A stretch of DNA of 64,000 nt from Carposina sasakii (GCA_014607495.2 CP053165.1:1296906-1360905), one strand, 5' to 3'. Positions 1-12,403 are shown, counted from the first letter of the stretch. Notes: generated by a model not told the origin, from the letters alone. Numbers and translations are program-made.

Positions 1-330
1 TCGCCCACCACCGGGCCCTACACACTCTGCTGAGCCTCGGATCTGCCGACTCATGATCACGAACACAAGACACTACAGTCGCAATGAGAAGCCAGATCCA
101 AGCACCTAGCATGCAACCATAAATACATAGCTGCTAATCCGAAAACCAATTAAAATTTTTAATCGACATATGTTTCGCCAACACCCGTGGAATCATCAGA
201 ATTGGTCCGATCATCAGAATCAGATCCGAGGGTCAACGGAGGGTGTAGGGCCCGGTGGCGGGCGACCCCTCAATGGAGATTTGAACTTCCGAATATTGAC
301 GCCTGATACAATTTTAAATATTTAATTAAA
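1..330. repeat. Hammerhead-bearing foldback repeat, copy 1 (inverted pair, runs off left edge)
   Basis: Bases 1-45 and 222-268 are inverted copies of one another (tcgcccaccaccgggccc... against ...gggcccggtggcgggcga). Between them on the minus strand lies a hammerhead-like core. The right half continues into the family's 3' tail (cgcctgatacaatt, about 297-315). The same family recurs at 22113-22295, 32522-32960, 35374-35640 and 41205-41480. The copy is cut by the window start. What mobilises it is unknown; the inverted-pair layout resembles Penelope-type pseudo-LTRs. Confidence 0.75.
141..208 (-). ncRNA. Degenerate hammerhead ribozyme (type I-like)
   Basis: On the minus strand the core CTGATGA (199-193), GAAAC and the short stem III ACATATGT followed by C (cleavage GUC at 165/164) are all present. 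Stem II has lost one pair (GCCA changed to TCCA opposite TGGC). Stem I keeps four pairs including one U-G. It is probably weak or inactive compared with the copies at 35 kb and 41 kb. Confidence 0.6.
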
Positions 331-1424
331 ACTTTTACTGTACACAGAAGAATTTAAACATTGGTGACGCTAAACGTTGTCTATATTTGATAGATATTGC
401 TTATAGTAATTTTGCTGTCAAAAGCAATTTTTAAGCAGAGGTCTAACTTAAGACGCAGTTTTGTAATGACACCATAGGTTTCTATACAGTGTGTGAGTGA
501 CATGCAGGTAAATATTTATAGGTATGCTCAATTCAGACCATGATTCTGAAGCAAAGACTACTGATAATGGATTCCAAATGTTCCAAATGTATGGTTTCCA
601 AAACATTAATAAAACAGTAAACACTCCCACGCACGAATAATTTACTAAAAGTGAATCTGTTTCCACGATAAAAGGAAATTATTTTGTAAAAGGTATATCG
701 TTGTAATCATAAGATATGTACCTCAAATCATCGATACGGATCTTTATTTTGCTTTCGAAGACGTACTCGTACCTTGCCCGTCAATCGGTGTTTGGCCACA
801 TTAGGTGATTTCGTAGATAGGAATAAATTTATTGTTATTACCTGAAACAAACAAAATTATATCATTACCGAGCTATTAATTTAAATTGGTATCTTACACA
901 CAATAACATATATGATAACTTATTATTAGTAGAAAGTTACAACATAAAATATTTTACTATATTTACTACTAAACCTTACTTTAATCACCACCGAATCAAA
1001 ACAGAGATCGACAGGTAAAATAGCACTCTTCGCGGACGGAGTCACGGGCGTCAACTTCTATGATATTAAAAAAACAAACTGTCATGGTATTAGGTGAAGG
1101 TTATATACACAAATTATAAAATATATATGACTATTATCAACACTCCCCTGAGATTTATCTAGATATAATATACTCGTATATTCTCATGAGACAATGAATG
1201 AAAAAAATATAAACAAACATACCTACACAAATTTAATAAAGTTCCTTTGAAGAAAATTAATTGTCCTATCTTGGTAATGAATAAGCACTTTTTTTTGGGC
1301 GTGTCCGTTTCTCACAGTCACTGAGCGTTAGGTTTAATTAGGGTCTTGCAAATGAATACAAAATTTACTACATTTGTCTTATGTTTAAGAATGTTTTATC
1401 ATTGAGTTTCTTATTTATACTTAC
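331..1424. other. AT-rich stretch, no gene seen
   Basis: No coding exon recognised on either strand. A decayed Helitron-like 3' end (gcggacggagtcacgggcgt) lies near 1028-1050. Otherwise the sequence is AT-rich and shows no motif I can name. Confidence 0.5.
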
Positions 1425-1592
1425 CTAACGGATTATATTAATGGAGAAGTGTTTTTATAAATTTATCTTAGTCAAGATATTATATATTATAAAATGATTA
1501 ATAAAGAAAATGGAAAAAATTCTTCACCCGAGTGGGAATCGAACCCACGACCGCTGCAAACTGTGCCAGCCGCTATAACCACTAAGCTTAGT
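1425..1592 (-). repeat. tRNA-headed SINE, family A
   Basis: On the minus strand a tRNA-like head (A-box-like agcttagtggttatagcgg, then B box gggttcgattcccactcggg) is followed by the tail aattttttccatttt...cttgactaag. Head and tail match the plus-strand copy at 48605-48835, so this is a dispersed SINE and not a tRNA gene. Confidence 0.75.
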
Positions 1593-1697
1593 GATACTTA
1601 CCTATCCTACATATAATCACGTCACTGTTACCTATCTTAGATTACAGGAACTGCTATAAATATTTTATTAAGTAATGAATCATCAGAAATACCTATT

Positions 1698-1825
1698 CAT
1701 ATCGTATATATATATATATATACTATATACACGTCCTGAAAATAAATATTACTATCAATGATCAACTAAATATCACTATCAATATTACTATCAATAAATA
1801 AATTTTACTATCAATGAAATTGATA
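1698..1825. repeat. AT microsatellite and attactatcaat minisatellite
   Basis: An (AT)n tract near 1705-1725 is followed by several imperfect copies of attactatcaat between about 1745 and 1815. Confidence 0.7.
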
Positions 1826-1839
1826 CATACATTTTTGTT

Positions 1840-3440
1840 TTTTCATACTAGCTTTATGAATAAGCTATTGTAATTTTTTTCATCTCAGTCCACCCTAATA
1901 GATATTATTTTATTAAACTTGTTATCATGCACGTGGCATGTAATTTTTTTTAAAATCATTATAGTCTAAGATAATAAAAAAATCAACAAAATCCCATCTG
2001 TTTTATTCATTTTAATACCTACGAGGGCTATAAAACTTCACTTTCTTTGTTCACGTATAAGCTCGAATTTGGATATGTATTTTTTATTGACTAATAAAAG
2101 CTAACCAACTGAAATCGTCCCATGTGAGCTGACATTAAACATTTTCCTTCGCACAACGTCACTGGTTGTGAAGTAGGTGAGTGAGAGAGACGGGTGTAAT
2201 GGAAAACATGCGCGTGAAAAGGACCCGGGTAACCTTGGCATAGAATAAGCAGAGGCTCTGCATCTAAATATCAATGAGGAAATTCTATTCTGGATTTTAT
2301 AAAGAAGTAAAATGTTATGTGAAATTTTAATATTGTGTACGATATGATAAATAACGTATTTAAGTTAACTTTGGTTTATTATGGTCGCGCGCACATCCTT
2401 AGCGGTCGGTCATATATTTTGATGCCAAAATGGCGAATAAATTAAAGTGTGACAAGTGCAGTATAGCGATAGACTAAATGTTGTCTTTCTTTCAGAATAA
2501 ATTAGCTTAATTAACTTGTGCTAGTCTAATTTATGGTTTAGGCTTGCTATCTACTTACTAGACTAAATTGATGCGTTGAAGTTGATGATTGCATTCTATA
2601 CTATAAAAAATATAATTTTAATAACTAATAACATGATTTGCTCTTTACTTATGAAATTTTGTCATGCAAAGATATATCAATATTCAGTCATCAATATTTA
2701 TTTACTTGCCTAAGAATATGAAGAACATAACACTTCAAACACAATCAATACTTGGTTTGGTACCTACTAAATATTAATCTGCGTAGACAAATACAAATTT
2801 TCCTGTTACAAAATTTATCCCCATTAACCCCTTAATACCTTGATAGCCGAAATCAGCTGACCTACCACAATTCATTTTAATTTTAATTTATTAACATAGT
2901 AACGCCTCTGTATTTGCATAGTCTTTGCCGATGTCGGCGGACCGCGCAGTTCGGGCCCAGAGCTCACTGGCGGCGTTTCAGTGCTTTCTCGCCAAAGGCG
3001 TTTCAATGCGTGAAAACCATGTTGTGTGTACTGTTTTTTAAAAATATGAACGGTGAGTGAATCCGTGGCTGTTTTGAATATGGAATCCTTTGTGCATTTT
3101 GCCTATGCTTGAATCCTCTTTTGAGATGATATACGAACTCATTTGTGTGTATTTTTTTGGATTTCGAATGTGTGAGACTGGCAGAATAGGTTGTAGTGAA
3201 CAAATATTTTTGGGTAATATCTTTTGAGCGCTTGCTTTATTTTTATTTAGGTAATGTGTAAAAAGAATGAACATCGTACTTAATCATATGAGTGTTGTAG
3301 GCCTCTGCGTTACGTTACCTCTAAACATTACGATACGTTACGATTCTTTCGTGTTTCACAACTGTTTTTGAAATTTGAGATAAGTATATTGTAATTATAC
3401 GTAAGTTAAATAAAAAATAAAAAAATCTTAAAAGTACCTG
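1840..3440. other. Unassigned intergenic sequence
   Basis: No exon or known repeat recognised. A short GC-rich patch near 2930-3010 stands out from the AT-rich background but carries no open frame I trust. Confidence 0.4.
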
Positions 3441-3619
3441 TACGGTTTATTTCATGTACAGATGATGTAGAGATGTAGTAAAATTGTCACTTAGCTCGTG
3501 CCTCGGAAAGCCCGTAAAGCTGTTTGTCCTGCGCCTCTCGCTCCGATCGTATCAGCTTATCAGACGATGTATTTCCCGAGCACCGCAACATTGGTCTCTT
3601 CAAAGCTAGAGTGAATAGG

Positions 3620-3705
3620 CACTTTCTAGGCAAACATGTACCACCCTAGGCCGCATCTTGCTTAACACCAGGCACGATGGCGGTCAAATGTTTCCCTATC
3701 TAATT
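3620..3705 (-). repeat. Dispersed repeat fragment (ggcaaacat...gccgcatcttg family)
   Basis: The segment ccaccctaggccgcatcttg...ggcggtcaaatgttt recurs inverted at 12020-12088, so it is a dispersed family. Its class is not identifiable from these short pieces. Confidence 0.6.
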
Positions 3706-4089
3706 GTGAAAAAAAATGAAAGTAAAAAATAGAGAGTGCACTTAGGTTTGCGCACACACCTTTGCACTATAACAGAAGTATGGAGACTTTATTATTATTA
3801 TAATTTATTGTAGGTATAAATATTGATTTACAAGCAAGAACAATTATATACAGCCAGTACAGTCGTAGACATTACTATTTACTGTAAGAACAAATATTTA
3901 TTTACAAGTAGAAACAATCATCTTCTATACCGCTACTCTAAGTGGTAAACAATGGGACATTTTCCAATTACTCTGAAACGCTATTTACCGGCGTATCATT
4001 TGCTATTGTAACTGCGTACTGATGGTCACGCAAAAACACGATCATGACGACTCTATACGTCGTTCTGGGTTAATACTAGGTTTGCTAAA

Positions 4090-4180
4090 TACATAAATAC
4101 ATATTAGTTACGCCCATTATGAAAAGAGGTTTGGCAGAGGTGTGTAAACTACACATACACACTTTTCACCAGTGCATAGC
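4090..4180 (-). repeat. Fragment of 'aaaagtgggtgtg' dispersed family
   Basis: tacgcccattatgaaaagagg...cacttttcaccag matches copies at 5955-6110 and 18812-19000 (same orientation) and at 44815-44955 and 47465-47580 (opposite). Longer copies also share a block reading ccgccgcttttcgggcacaa. Class unknown. Confidence 0.65.
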
Positions 4181-4794
4181 TGTAACACAATGGAAACAAT
4201 ACTGCAAAATCCTGCTATTTAAATTTTTATAAGGTATTCTCAATTTTGTGTCTAAAATATACAGGTAGAGTTGCGGTTTTAGAAAGTTTTCATCACATAG
4301 TAGAATAAATCTTAAGTGCTTACATTATTCTGCCAAAAAAATCTGCCGAGATCATTCGTCATAAGCCTTCACAAGCATTTTTACCCATCATATACTTAGC
4401 TGATTATATTTACACAGGCAATTGAGGACAAGCTATTATCAACCTTTGCTTAGGGATTTAAGGTTGAAGTTTAGAGTAGGCATATTTGCTATCAATTTAA
4501 TGAGGGTTTGCTTGGGGATTGTGAGCTTTAGGATTGTGTGTGAAGGTTCATTTTCATTATTTAGGGTGTTAGGTATAAGTAGGTATGCAGGTTTAAACCG
4601 ACATAAGGGTCAGTTTTATCTTTTTAACACTTTAATCCGGCGGTGGCTTTTAAAATAATTGTTAAACGTGTATTTCAGTTTAAAGTTAGGTGTGAATTGT
4701 AATATTATGATTTTTTTTATTAACATTTGTATTTAAATTGAGGTCAAGTTTTTGTGGGGATTAAGAGTCAAACATTATTCGTGGATATAAGTTG

Positions 4795-4890
4795 TATCTC
4801 CGTCGATGCATGTCGTAAGAGTCGATCAAAGAACTCAGGGTCTTTCTCAGACGCTGGCCACTTGTCACTGATATTTTCCATCTGGCCCCG
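4795..4890 (+). repeat. Fragment of 'catgtcgtaagagtcga' dispersed family
   Basis: tgcatgtcgtaagagtcga followed by a gccacttgtcactg block recurs at 25855-26080, 26465-26580, 39000-39070 and 45285-45360. It reads as part of a retroposon of unknown class. Confidence 0.6.
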
Positions 4891-5954
4891 CTGTACTAAA
4901 CGGCTGTGGGATTTCCTTTGTGTCCCTACGAATAGGTAACAAACATACATTGGCACTTCAAATACTTCCACATTTATAATATTAGTAGAACATCATAACA
5001 TGGATTGAGTTTTCAAATCAAACTCCGAAAAACAAGGCACCCAAATCATCCGAAATAAAGAAAATTATGAAATATTCAGAATGTGTCTCGAATACTTCGA
5101 TAAAAATTGCTTTCGCGAACAAAATTGGGTTATTATGAAAATTTGTTCTTATCTAGAATTTTTGGGCCCACCGGAGCCCTTATGCTGATTTAATATTCAA
5201 TCTCGAAATTACTTCAGAAAGCTTTAAAAAATGTCCGCCCTAAACAATTTCTCGTTTTACGGGCTATAAAACGCAATTAAGATTTAACTGTTAACTCACT
5301 GTCTTTAAATAAATCCTCTTTTTTATATAAGTACTTAGTTTTTTTTATTGTACGTCTTCATTACCGTTTTGGCCTATTATTTTTTTTGCGAGATCCATCT
5401 GTTCCGAGCTCTGAATTATGGTATTTTTTTAAACATTGTATTAATCATAAGCTTCAAGCCAATTTAAAATTTATTATTAATCTGTAAAACTAAACATAGA
5501 CTAGACTTTGAGACAAACTTAAAATAGAATAAATACTTTATAACCTAATTTATCTAAAGTAAAAAACCTGACTGCTTCAATAATTTCACCCAGTGTCACT
5601 CTCACGTATTCTATGCTCTCACGACTGATGAGAATAATATATCTATAGCTCAAATACATAAATATATAAATAATCTGTTTAGGCCCTAGAGCGTGCCAAA
5701 GAAATATACAAACAAATAAACTCGAAAAACATAACCCCTCCTGGTGCAGTGGGTAAAAACAACTCGTGTTTTTTGTGAAGACTGGTTTTATTAATAATTG
5801 AAAATAAATATCCAAATTCGGGCACAGTCCACATGTGCCATTTTACCTCTCACTAGTGTGATGTTCTTAGTCGTTAGATTTTTTCAAGCTAATAGCAAAA
5901 GAAGATTACATAAAGGTAAACTAATATACAACCAATAAAAGTACGAGTAATACA

Positions 5955-6110
5955 TAATCAGCTTACAAACTACTCCAAAAAGGTTGGGCAGAAGTGTGCA
6001 ATTTACACACCCACTTTTCACCAGTTATTAAGTCCCATGTGGTAAGCCTACCGACGCTTTTCGGGCACAAATTCAACAATGTAGCTACCGGTGATGAATC
6101 CAATCGGAAA
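5955..6110 (-). repeat. Copy of 'aaaagtgggtgtg' dispersed family
   Basis: Contains the shared blocks acacccacttttcaccag, agtcccatgtggtaag and ccgacgcttttcgggcac. These match 18812-19000 in order and orientation. Confidence 0.7.
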
Positions 6111-6299
6111 TGTTACCAAGTTATAAACTATTTCACCTAATAAGGGAAAATCCCTCTTTAAATCCACATTAAACTTCCAATTCTGAACTTATAGAGAATC
6201 AAATCAATACATTAAATAACATGAGCGCTCTGAACCAATGTATTTCATGACCTGCAACTCAACCACCTACCACGTCGCGTACTGAATAACGTATTTTAT

Positions 6300-6420
6300 A
6301 AGAATAAGAATAAGAATAAGAATATTTATTGTTCGTAGATACAGGTAATTGAAGGTAGGTGTTATGCAAATTACAGTGCTCTGTATCTTGCCCATACTGA
6401 GCTTACAAACATGAAAAATT
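6300..6420. repeat. (AATAAG)n tract and possible LINE 3' end
   Basis: About four units of aataag are followed by atatttattgttcgtagatac. A short simple repeat next to a unique-looking segment is typical of a retroposon 3' terminus read in reverse, but no coding part is present. Confidence 0.45.
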
Positions 6421-6688
6421 AGTCCATTACATTATATAATCAAATAGCACAAATCAATAACAAACAAAATAACCAGTGCAGTTTATAATTTATTATATCG
6501 ACTAGCTTGGGTAATAGCATATCGAGTAGTAAAAATATCTAAATGTAAGGGGTAGTAAGTATGGATAGCAAAATTTCTTGGTCCAATCTACAGGTACTTC
6601 AAATTCTGCATTAACGTACCTTGAAGCAGTTTAGAGTATCATTAACAAAGCGCTTCACGAAAATTCCCACGGGCAATGGAATTACGTC

Positions 6689-6876
6689 AGCCTATATTGC
6701 AGTCCTTCTCCAGAACACGCTACAAAACTTGCCATAGGAGGGTTTTGCCCATAATACTGAGCAAGCGGATTGATGACTGCATTGTGTTTTATCGGACTAT
6801 GTTGTCAATACAGGAGACGCTGCTGCCCACCTCCAGGAAACCCTTTATCGCCTCTTACGATACCCATGGTTACATG
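6689..6876 (-). repeat. RTE-like LINE/SINE 3' end, diverged
   Basis: Minus-strand copy of the 3' unit seen at 26669-26932: attgcagtcc..., a degenerate ggttttgcccata block, then gctgcccacctcc and a final gatacccatgg. It is 5' truncated and ends just before the MITE at 6904. Confidence 0.65.
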
Positions 6877-6903
6877 GCACAGCATTTATTCGTTTCTTCT
6901 ATA

Positions 6904-7288
6904 CAGGGTGCTTTTTGGTCGTCAGCGTTTCCGAAAACTACGGAATCTCCTCATCATCACGATCATTTTTCTCCATGGAAGCATACCTGGGAAGTGTCTG
7001 GTTTCCAAAATATTAGGGTCCAAAGTTGCGTAAATAGACTGCATTTTTCTGCGTAAATGCACATTGACGCGTGTAGCAAGATTTTTCACGAGAAATAATT
7101 AATATCTGTCTATGAAAAAACTAGCATAAACGCTGGACACTATAAATTTCGCCCGATGAAGTAATAAAAAAAAATTTCAAACAAATTTACATACATTACC
7201 GGCATTTTTTTGGCATAAACTTACTTTATTTGATGTATAGAGTACGCTACGTACTCTTCGTTAAGGGTGGCAACAAAAAAACACTCTG
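6904..7288 (+). mobile_element. TA-flanked MITE, CAGGGTG family
   Basis: Starts tacagggtgctttttggtcg and ends aacaaaaaaacactctgtg. The interior matches 37757-38139 closely. The short inverted ends and the TA at the 5' border fit a non-autonomous Tc1/mariner-type element. No transposase is encoded. Confidence 0.7.
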
Positions 7289-8867
7289 TGTGTTCCAGTT
7301 TCGTAATCACTACTCGTATTATAATATTGCAAAGCCATATTAAGGATTAACAGTACCCCACTATGTGACCATAGCCGGTATTTTATAGATCAAGTGGCTA
7401 TTATACAAGCTAAGCTTTTTATCGCGAACGTTTCAAACACTTGCAAATGCTCATAATCTTATAGATTACCGCCATTATGGTAAACGGGAATTTTCTATAC
7501 AAGTATTAGAAGGTATTAAACTATTAGCCTACTTTTCTGACCACTTGACGTTATGTAATGTTTTTAACCCTCAACTGCAATATATGATTTTTATTTATGT
7601 ATTCAAGCTTTGCTTTTAACAACAACGGATTTCTCTATTACTTATTATGATGTTGGTTTTATAGAAAGGAATTTGCGCTGAACATGGTATGTACATCACA
7701 CAACTACTTATCTACATGTAAGCTTAAAATTGAAATATACGAAGTACATAATCATGTATAATAGTTTGTGTTTGAGCAGTGAGAATATTATCTCAGCTCT
7801 CAGATTGTCAAATGTTGCAGAATATTCAGCGTAAAGGTGATATTTACAGCATTCTTATATTATTCTAGTCCGAGTTGTATGTAGGCCATATCGGTCTCCT
7901 TTAAAATCAAATCAAATCATTTCAAATCAAATCATTTTATTGCATTGATTTGATTTACTGAATTTTAAAGAAAATGTTCTTTACCTACTCGAAAAATAAT
8001 TACAGATTTCCATATAATACCGAAATACATCTACTTAATATATTATTCCTAGGTACTCACATAAACTTCGTTAAGTACTAACCTTGCAGAAGCACTAGTA
8101 GGTAAGTAGAAGCCAAGTCTAACGATAGCAAGGACTTAAAAGGGTACCCTAATGGTGTATGATTGTTCGCCATTAATAATATACGGAAAGGCGCAGGTAC
8201 TCCGCAGGGTATACCCGTAAAATGATGCTCTACATTTTTCAGCCACTGCTGAAATTTTCAGAGCTGTTTTAGTAACGAATTTGAATTCAAAGGATATATA
8301 GAGACATTTATGTATGAGATAGAGAAAGTAACTTTATTTCTCGATAGAATCGATGCCATCCGTCCACGATATTCTTTTGTACAATAGGAAGCATTTATTT
8401 AGTTAGTTAGTTAAAACGACGTTATAACCGATATTGGTTGAAAATTTACGATACAAATGTCGATGCAAAACATTGTTTAATTGTCAAAGCTCCTCTTCTA
8501 TAGCTGCCATAGGTCCATCGTTCCTAGAGGTCTGTCTAATATTGACTCATCCCTTGCTATTCGGTACAGATACTCAATATTGGCAATTTCTGTTTATTCC
8601 GGAATATTATAAAGCAAATATTTTTTATATTTACCGACGCGTATTTTTTCTTTAATTTTTCCCATTATTACAAGAAGAAGCAGTTGTTTTTGTACCGTTA
8701 AATATACACCCTTTAATGATAATAAATAAAAATGCTACTTGTTCTAATTTCAATCACACTCAACCATTGTAAAATAACTTTTACTTTATATCAAAGAAAT
8801 AAACTACCTCTACCTCTCAACCCTTAAGGGAACAACAGTTAACACTGAAAATACGAATTTCAGTTTT
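7289..8867. other. AT-rich stretch, no gene seen
   Basis: No coding exon recognised. A short inverted repeat built on atcaaatcaaatca and tgatttgattt lies at about 7900-7975. Confidence 0.4.
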
Positions 8868-9075
8868 ATTAGTCACCAGTGGACGCCCGCGACTCCGTCC
8901 GCGTGGACTGCAGAAACAAAATGTCGAAATTATCCGGGATTAAAATATTTTCTCGGGATAAATTGTAGCCTATGTGTTATTCTGATATGTAAGCTGTATT
9001 ATCGTGAAGTTTTATCAAAATCTATTAATTAGTTTTTGCATGAAAGAGCAACAAACATACTTACATACTCGTACA
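8868..9075 (-). mobile_element. Helitron-like fragment (3' end reads out at 8872)
   Basis: Begins cagtggacgcccgcgactcc, the reverse complement of the recurring 3' end ...gtcgcgggcgtccactag. It is followed by tgtcgaaattatccgggatt as in 15960-16183. No Rep/helicase sequence is present. Confidence 0.6.
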
Positions 9076-9639
9076 TATATTCTTACAAACATTTGCGTTT
9101 ATAGTAATCAGTATGATGTAGCTGGAAATTAATGTTTGAACGAGTTTGTGGTGATTTTAGTGAAGTGAAGTGTTACCTCAAAATATCAACACGTTACGTG
9201 CTAAAATGTCAAACACCTGCTTCTGACCCTAACGTTAAAGCTAAATGTAAATGAAAAATAACATAAAACGTGAGCGTACCATTATTCATACACTAATAAG
9301 ACCTTGGCTTGTTACCTATTATGTAAGGCATGCTGACGTAGAATGAGATTGACAGGTGAACATGAGTGTACAAAGAAAGTGGATCTTTTACTCGGAGGGA
9401 GCATGGAGGAGGGGGCTTGACAACGTTTTATTTTATAGGCTAACGGCTAATGGGCTCATTTAATACTGAAGATCGAAATTAATCTCAGATTTCTTATTCC
9501 AAATGAAAAATTTAAAACAATTGAAGATTAAATCTAATATACAAATAATCTCTCTAGATCGGTTATTGCAAAGGTTAGAATTGCCGTTGTCCTCGTTTCG
9601 GTAATAAATTCGGGAAATCATTTCTTACCTAATAATAAA

Positions 9640-9831
9640 CAATGAACACATATATAACACCCTCCAAGTTTCAAGTCTTGATCGATTTGGGCTGTGCCAC
9701 AGAGATCTATAGAGTGGCCGTGGGGGCGTGGGCGGTGTAATTGAACTAAGAACAAAATAGGCAAACATCGCGAAAACGCAATCAGTCGGGACTTGATTGC
9801 CTAACGCGTCACACGGGAGTGTTTTTTTATA
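9640..9831 (+). promoter_or_regulatory. Presumed 5' region of the THAP gene
   Basis: A G-rich patch (gtgggggcgtgggcggtg, about 9720-9737) lies about 100 bp upstream of the ATG in otherwise AT-rich DNA and could be an Sp1/Egr-type box. The transcription start is not identifiable. Confidence 0.3.
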
Positions 9832-9902
9832 ATGCCTGCTTGTTCAGTGGTTGTGTGCAAGAATCGAAGTGACCATAAACTTGAAGGGGTCACTTTTCAT
9901 AG
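9832..9902 (+). CDS. THAP zinc-finger protein, first coding exon (partial)
   Basis: Starts at the ATG at 9832 and encodes 23 residues plus two bases. The protein starts MPACSVVVC and reaches GVTFH, the opening of a THAP domain. C4 and C9 form the first half of the C2CH zinc site (C-x4-C), followed by the family's NR pair and the G-x-x-F-H motif that normally leads into R-F-P. After AG at 9901-9902 comes GTAAGT, so the intron is phase 2 and the split codon is probably Arg. THAP proteins bind DNA through this N-terminal finger in the nucleus. The second zinc ligands (C-x2-H) must lie in a later exon, which I could not find in the window. It could be a host THAP gene or a domesticated P-element-type transposase; this exon cannot tell which. 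Confidence 0.62.
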
Positions 9903-11384
9903 GTAAGTACAATAACAATTTTGTTTTCTAGCATTTATACCCAAATTTCATTTTATTTCGTTAAAATAATTTTCACTGAGTGACATATGTAACCTAACGA
10001 TTGAACCTAATACATTGCTCGCTAAGTGTAGCGTGCCTGGTGTTGAAATCAGTTTGACCGAGTGATGATAATTGCGCATATTGAATCGGCCGCTCCCGCG
10101 CACGGCCGCTGCTAAGCGCTTTGACATAGAGTTGTACCTGTCATTTCTTGTTGTCGATACGTCACGTTGCCGCGAATAGTACCTACGAGTAATAACTAAT
10201 GTTAAGTAGATAATTTTGAGAGTTTAAAAAATATTATGTTTATGTAAAACAATGGTAAATTACTTATTATTATTAGTGTAACAAAGTACCTAAATTAATG
10301 TAGATGTGTGCAAAGTCAACTTTCTTTATTTTTGTGTTTCTTATTAATAAATATTTTTTTAAATTATAATATCTGTTGCGTAGTTTTAAAGATCTAAGCA
10401 TACATAGGGACAGACAGACAGATAACGGGAAGCGAGGTTGTTTTATACTATGTAGTGATACTTAGGACATATTTATGACTTTATGTCATTTAAAATTAGG
10501 AAATACTATTATTACATAATTTTAGGAGACGTAATGGGGTACCCCAACATTGATTGCCCGTTTAATAATGGTGATAAAAATGTAGATAATAAATGACTAC
10601 CAATAAGCATATTATTATAGTTTTTTATTTCCATCGAACATTTACATACCGTACTAATTTATTAAAGACTCCGCTACGAATTTACTTTATTCTTTATCCC
10701 TTCAAGAAAAATAACCTTTTATTTGTGACCTCATACTTTTGTGACTGTGATGCAACTCAAAATCTAAGCTCAATCGGACAACGAGAAGTAGAAAAAGTAG
10801 GTTGAATTTTAAGATGAAGCTAAGTAAAAACATGTTTAAAATTCTATTGTGACCAGCTACTAAAGCCTAAATTGTTCGCGATGTGCAACAACGCAAGTGC
10901 TCGATAACAAATTTATCGACAGTCAATCACTAGCGTACGTGTGAAATTTGTTGAATGTATTTGCTATACTGAGGCGCGTACTTACACAGTAGATAGCAAT
11001 GTGTGCGCGCCAATGAGAGTACCGCCTTAAATGTGTGAGTGTCAGAGATTTATCAATGTTGGGTGTAATTTGTGTTATTATTTAGATGTCAATGTAAGTG
11101 TGGCTTATAGCCGCTTACATCAGAACTCAAACTAAGTGCGCTTAGCGGCCCATCTCCTGTGTTTCTGTTATCTATGGGCTGTGCGCTAAGGCTGTGCGTT
11201 GATCCGTTAGTCAGTCACTAAGGGCAAACCATTTTATATGAGTAGATATAGACAGAACACCGTTGACGGGTGGTAGGCTACAGGTAAATGAAAGCCAGTG
11301 ATTGGTCCGCTTTGAACACTACAGTGCCGGTTACAGTGGAGTATTAAAAGCATCTCTTTCTATAGTTATTAGACGGCCGACTTG
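9903..11384 (+). other. Presumed intron 1 of the THAP gene
   Basis: Opens with gtaagtac. A fragment near 10400-10460 (agggacagacagacagataa) looks like a worn TE end. No second THAP exon was recognised and the acceptor is unknown. Confidence 0.35.
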
Positions 11385-11625
11385 TCTAGTAGGTAGTGAC
11401 CCTGCCTGCGACGCCATAGGTCCTGGGTTCGAATCCCGGTAGGTGCAAACATTGATATGATGAATTTCAATGTTTGTTTCCGAGTCATGGATGTTGACTT
11501 ATCTATGTATTTATATACCTACAGTTGCTTAGTACCCACGACACAAGACCTTAGGGATCTTACTGTAGGACTAGGTTAATGAGTTGTGTAGAGTGTGTAT
11601 ATTTATATTTATAGTTTCCGTGAGC
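11385..11625 (+). repeat. tRNA-headed SINE, family B
   Basis: tagtaggtagtgaccctgcc and a perfect B box in cctgggttcgaatcccggta are followed by a body reading acattgatatg...gagtcatggatgtt...tacccacgacacaagacctt. The same head and body occur on the minus strand at 39325-39520, 45688-45895 and 52848-53060. Confidence 0.8.
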
Positions 11626-11708
11626 TGTTCCATTTTTTATACATGGAAGCGACACGGCTGTCTTATAATCGTCTATTGTCTTGTACTAGTATTGTGGTAT
11701 GTACTCGT

Positions 11709-11826
11709 ATCCTGCTAATATTATAAACGCGAAAGTTTGTAAGTATGGATGGATGGATGTTTGTTACTCTTTCGACATTTTGTTTTTTCTGCAGTCCACG
11801 CGGACGAAGTCGCGGGCGTCCACTAG
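11709..11826 (+). mobile_element. Short Helitron-like element, both ends present
   Basis: Starts tcctgctaatattataaacg and ends gtcgcgggcgtccactag/t, the recurring ends of this family. At about 118 bp it is one of the shortest complete units in the window. Helitron assignment rests on the TC...CTAG ends and a GC-rich 3' segment able to fold. Confidence 0.65.
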
Positions 11827-12019
11827 TTGTAGCATATGTGGAATGGAATTGCGGGACATTCGGCATCAAAGAATATCGAGTATACTTTATGTACTCTTTG
11901 CACGTTTATGTTATCCGTAACAATGTTTACGAAGACAATGCCAATGTCGATCGGTGTACTGACGAGATGTTTCTAATGTGGGAATTGTACCTATATAAAG
12001 AACCTTGGTGTCAATAGGC

Positions 12020-12090
12020 GAGGTTTTTTTAGCTAGGCAAACATTTGACCGCCGTCGTGCCTGATGTTAAGTAAGATGCGGCCTAGGTTT
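12020..12090 (+). repeat. Dispersed repeat fragment, inverse of 3620-3705
   Basis: ggcaaacatttgaccgccgt...taagatgcggcctagg is the inverted partner of the fragment at 3620-3705. Confidence 0.6.
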
Positions 12091-12403
12091 TTAGAAGTAA
12101 TTTTATGTTTGTACGAAGTTTGAATCATTATTTTGTAGATGTATATTCCAGATTCCAGTTGCTACTGCTTTTATAACTAGGTTGTGACTTGAGATGATGA
12201 AGAAGAATCTGAAGCATGATGAATGAGGAATAGGCAGTAGGTACTTATGACTTATTTGAAACATGTTACTGATAGAATATGAAAAACCGACTTCCTCCCA
12301 AAACTCGAGCTTACTAAAGTAAAATTTAACTAAAGGGCAAATATATATTGCGTTAAGCCGTGTACGAAGTTTAGGAGGCATAATATTGTCAGATTTATAT
12401 AAT

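Noticed and set aside
11395..11450. A tRNA gene
   Set aside because: The B box is good, but the 5' half does not fold as a cloverleaf and the unit is repeated four times with a shared 3' body.
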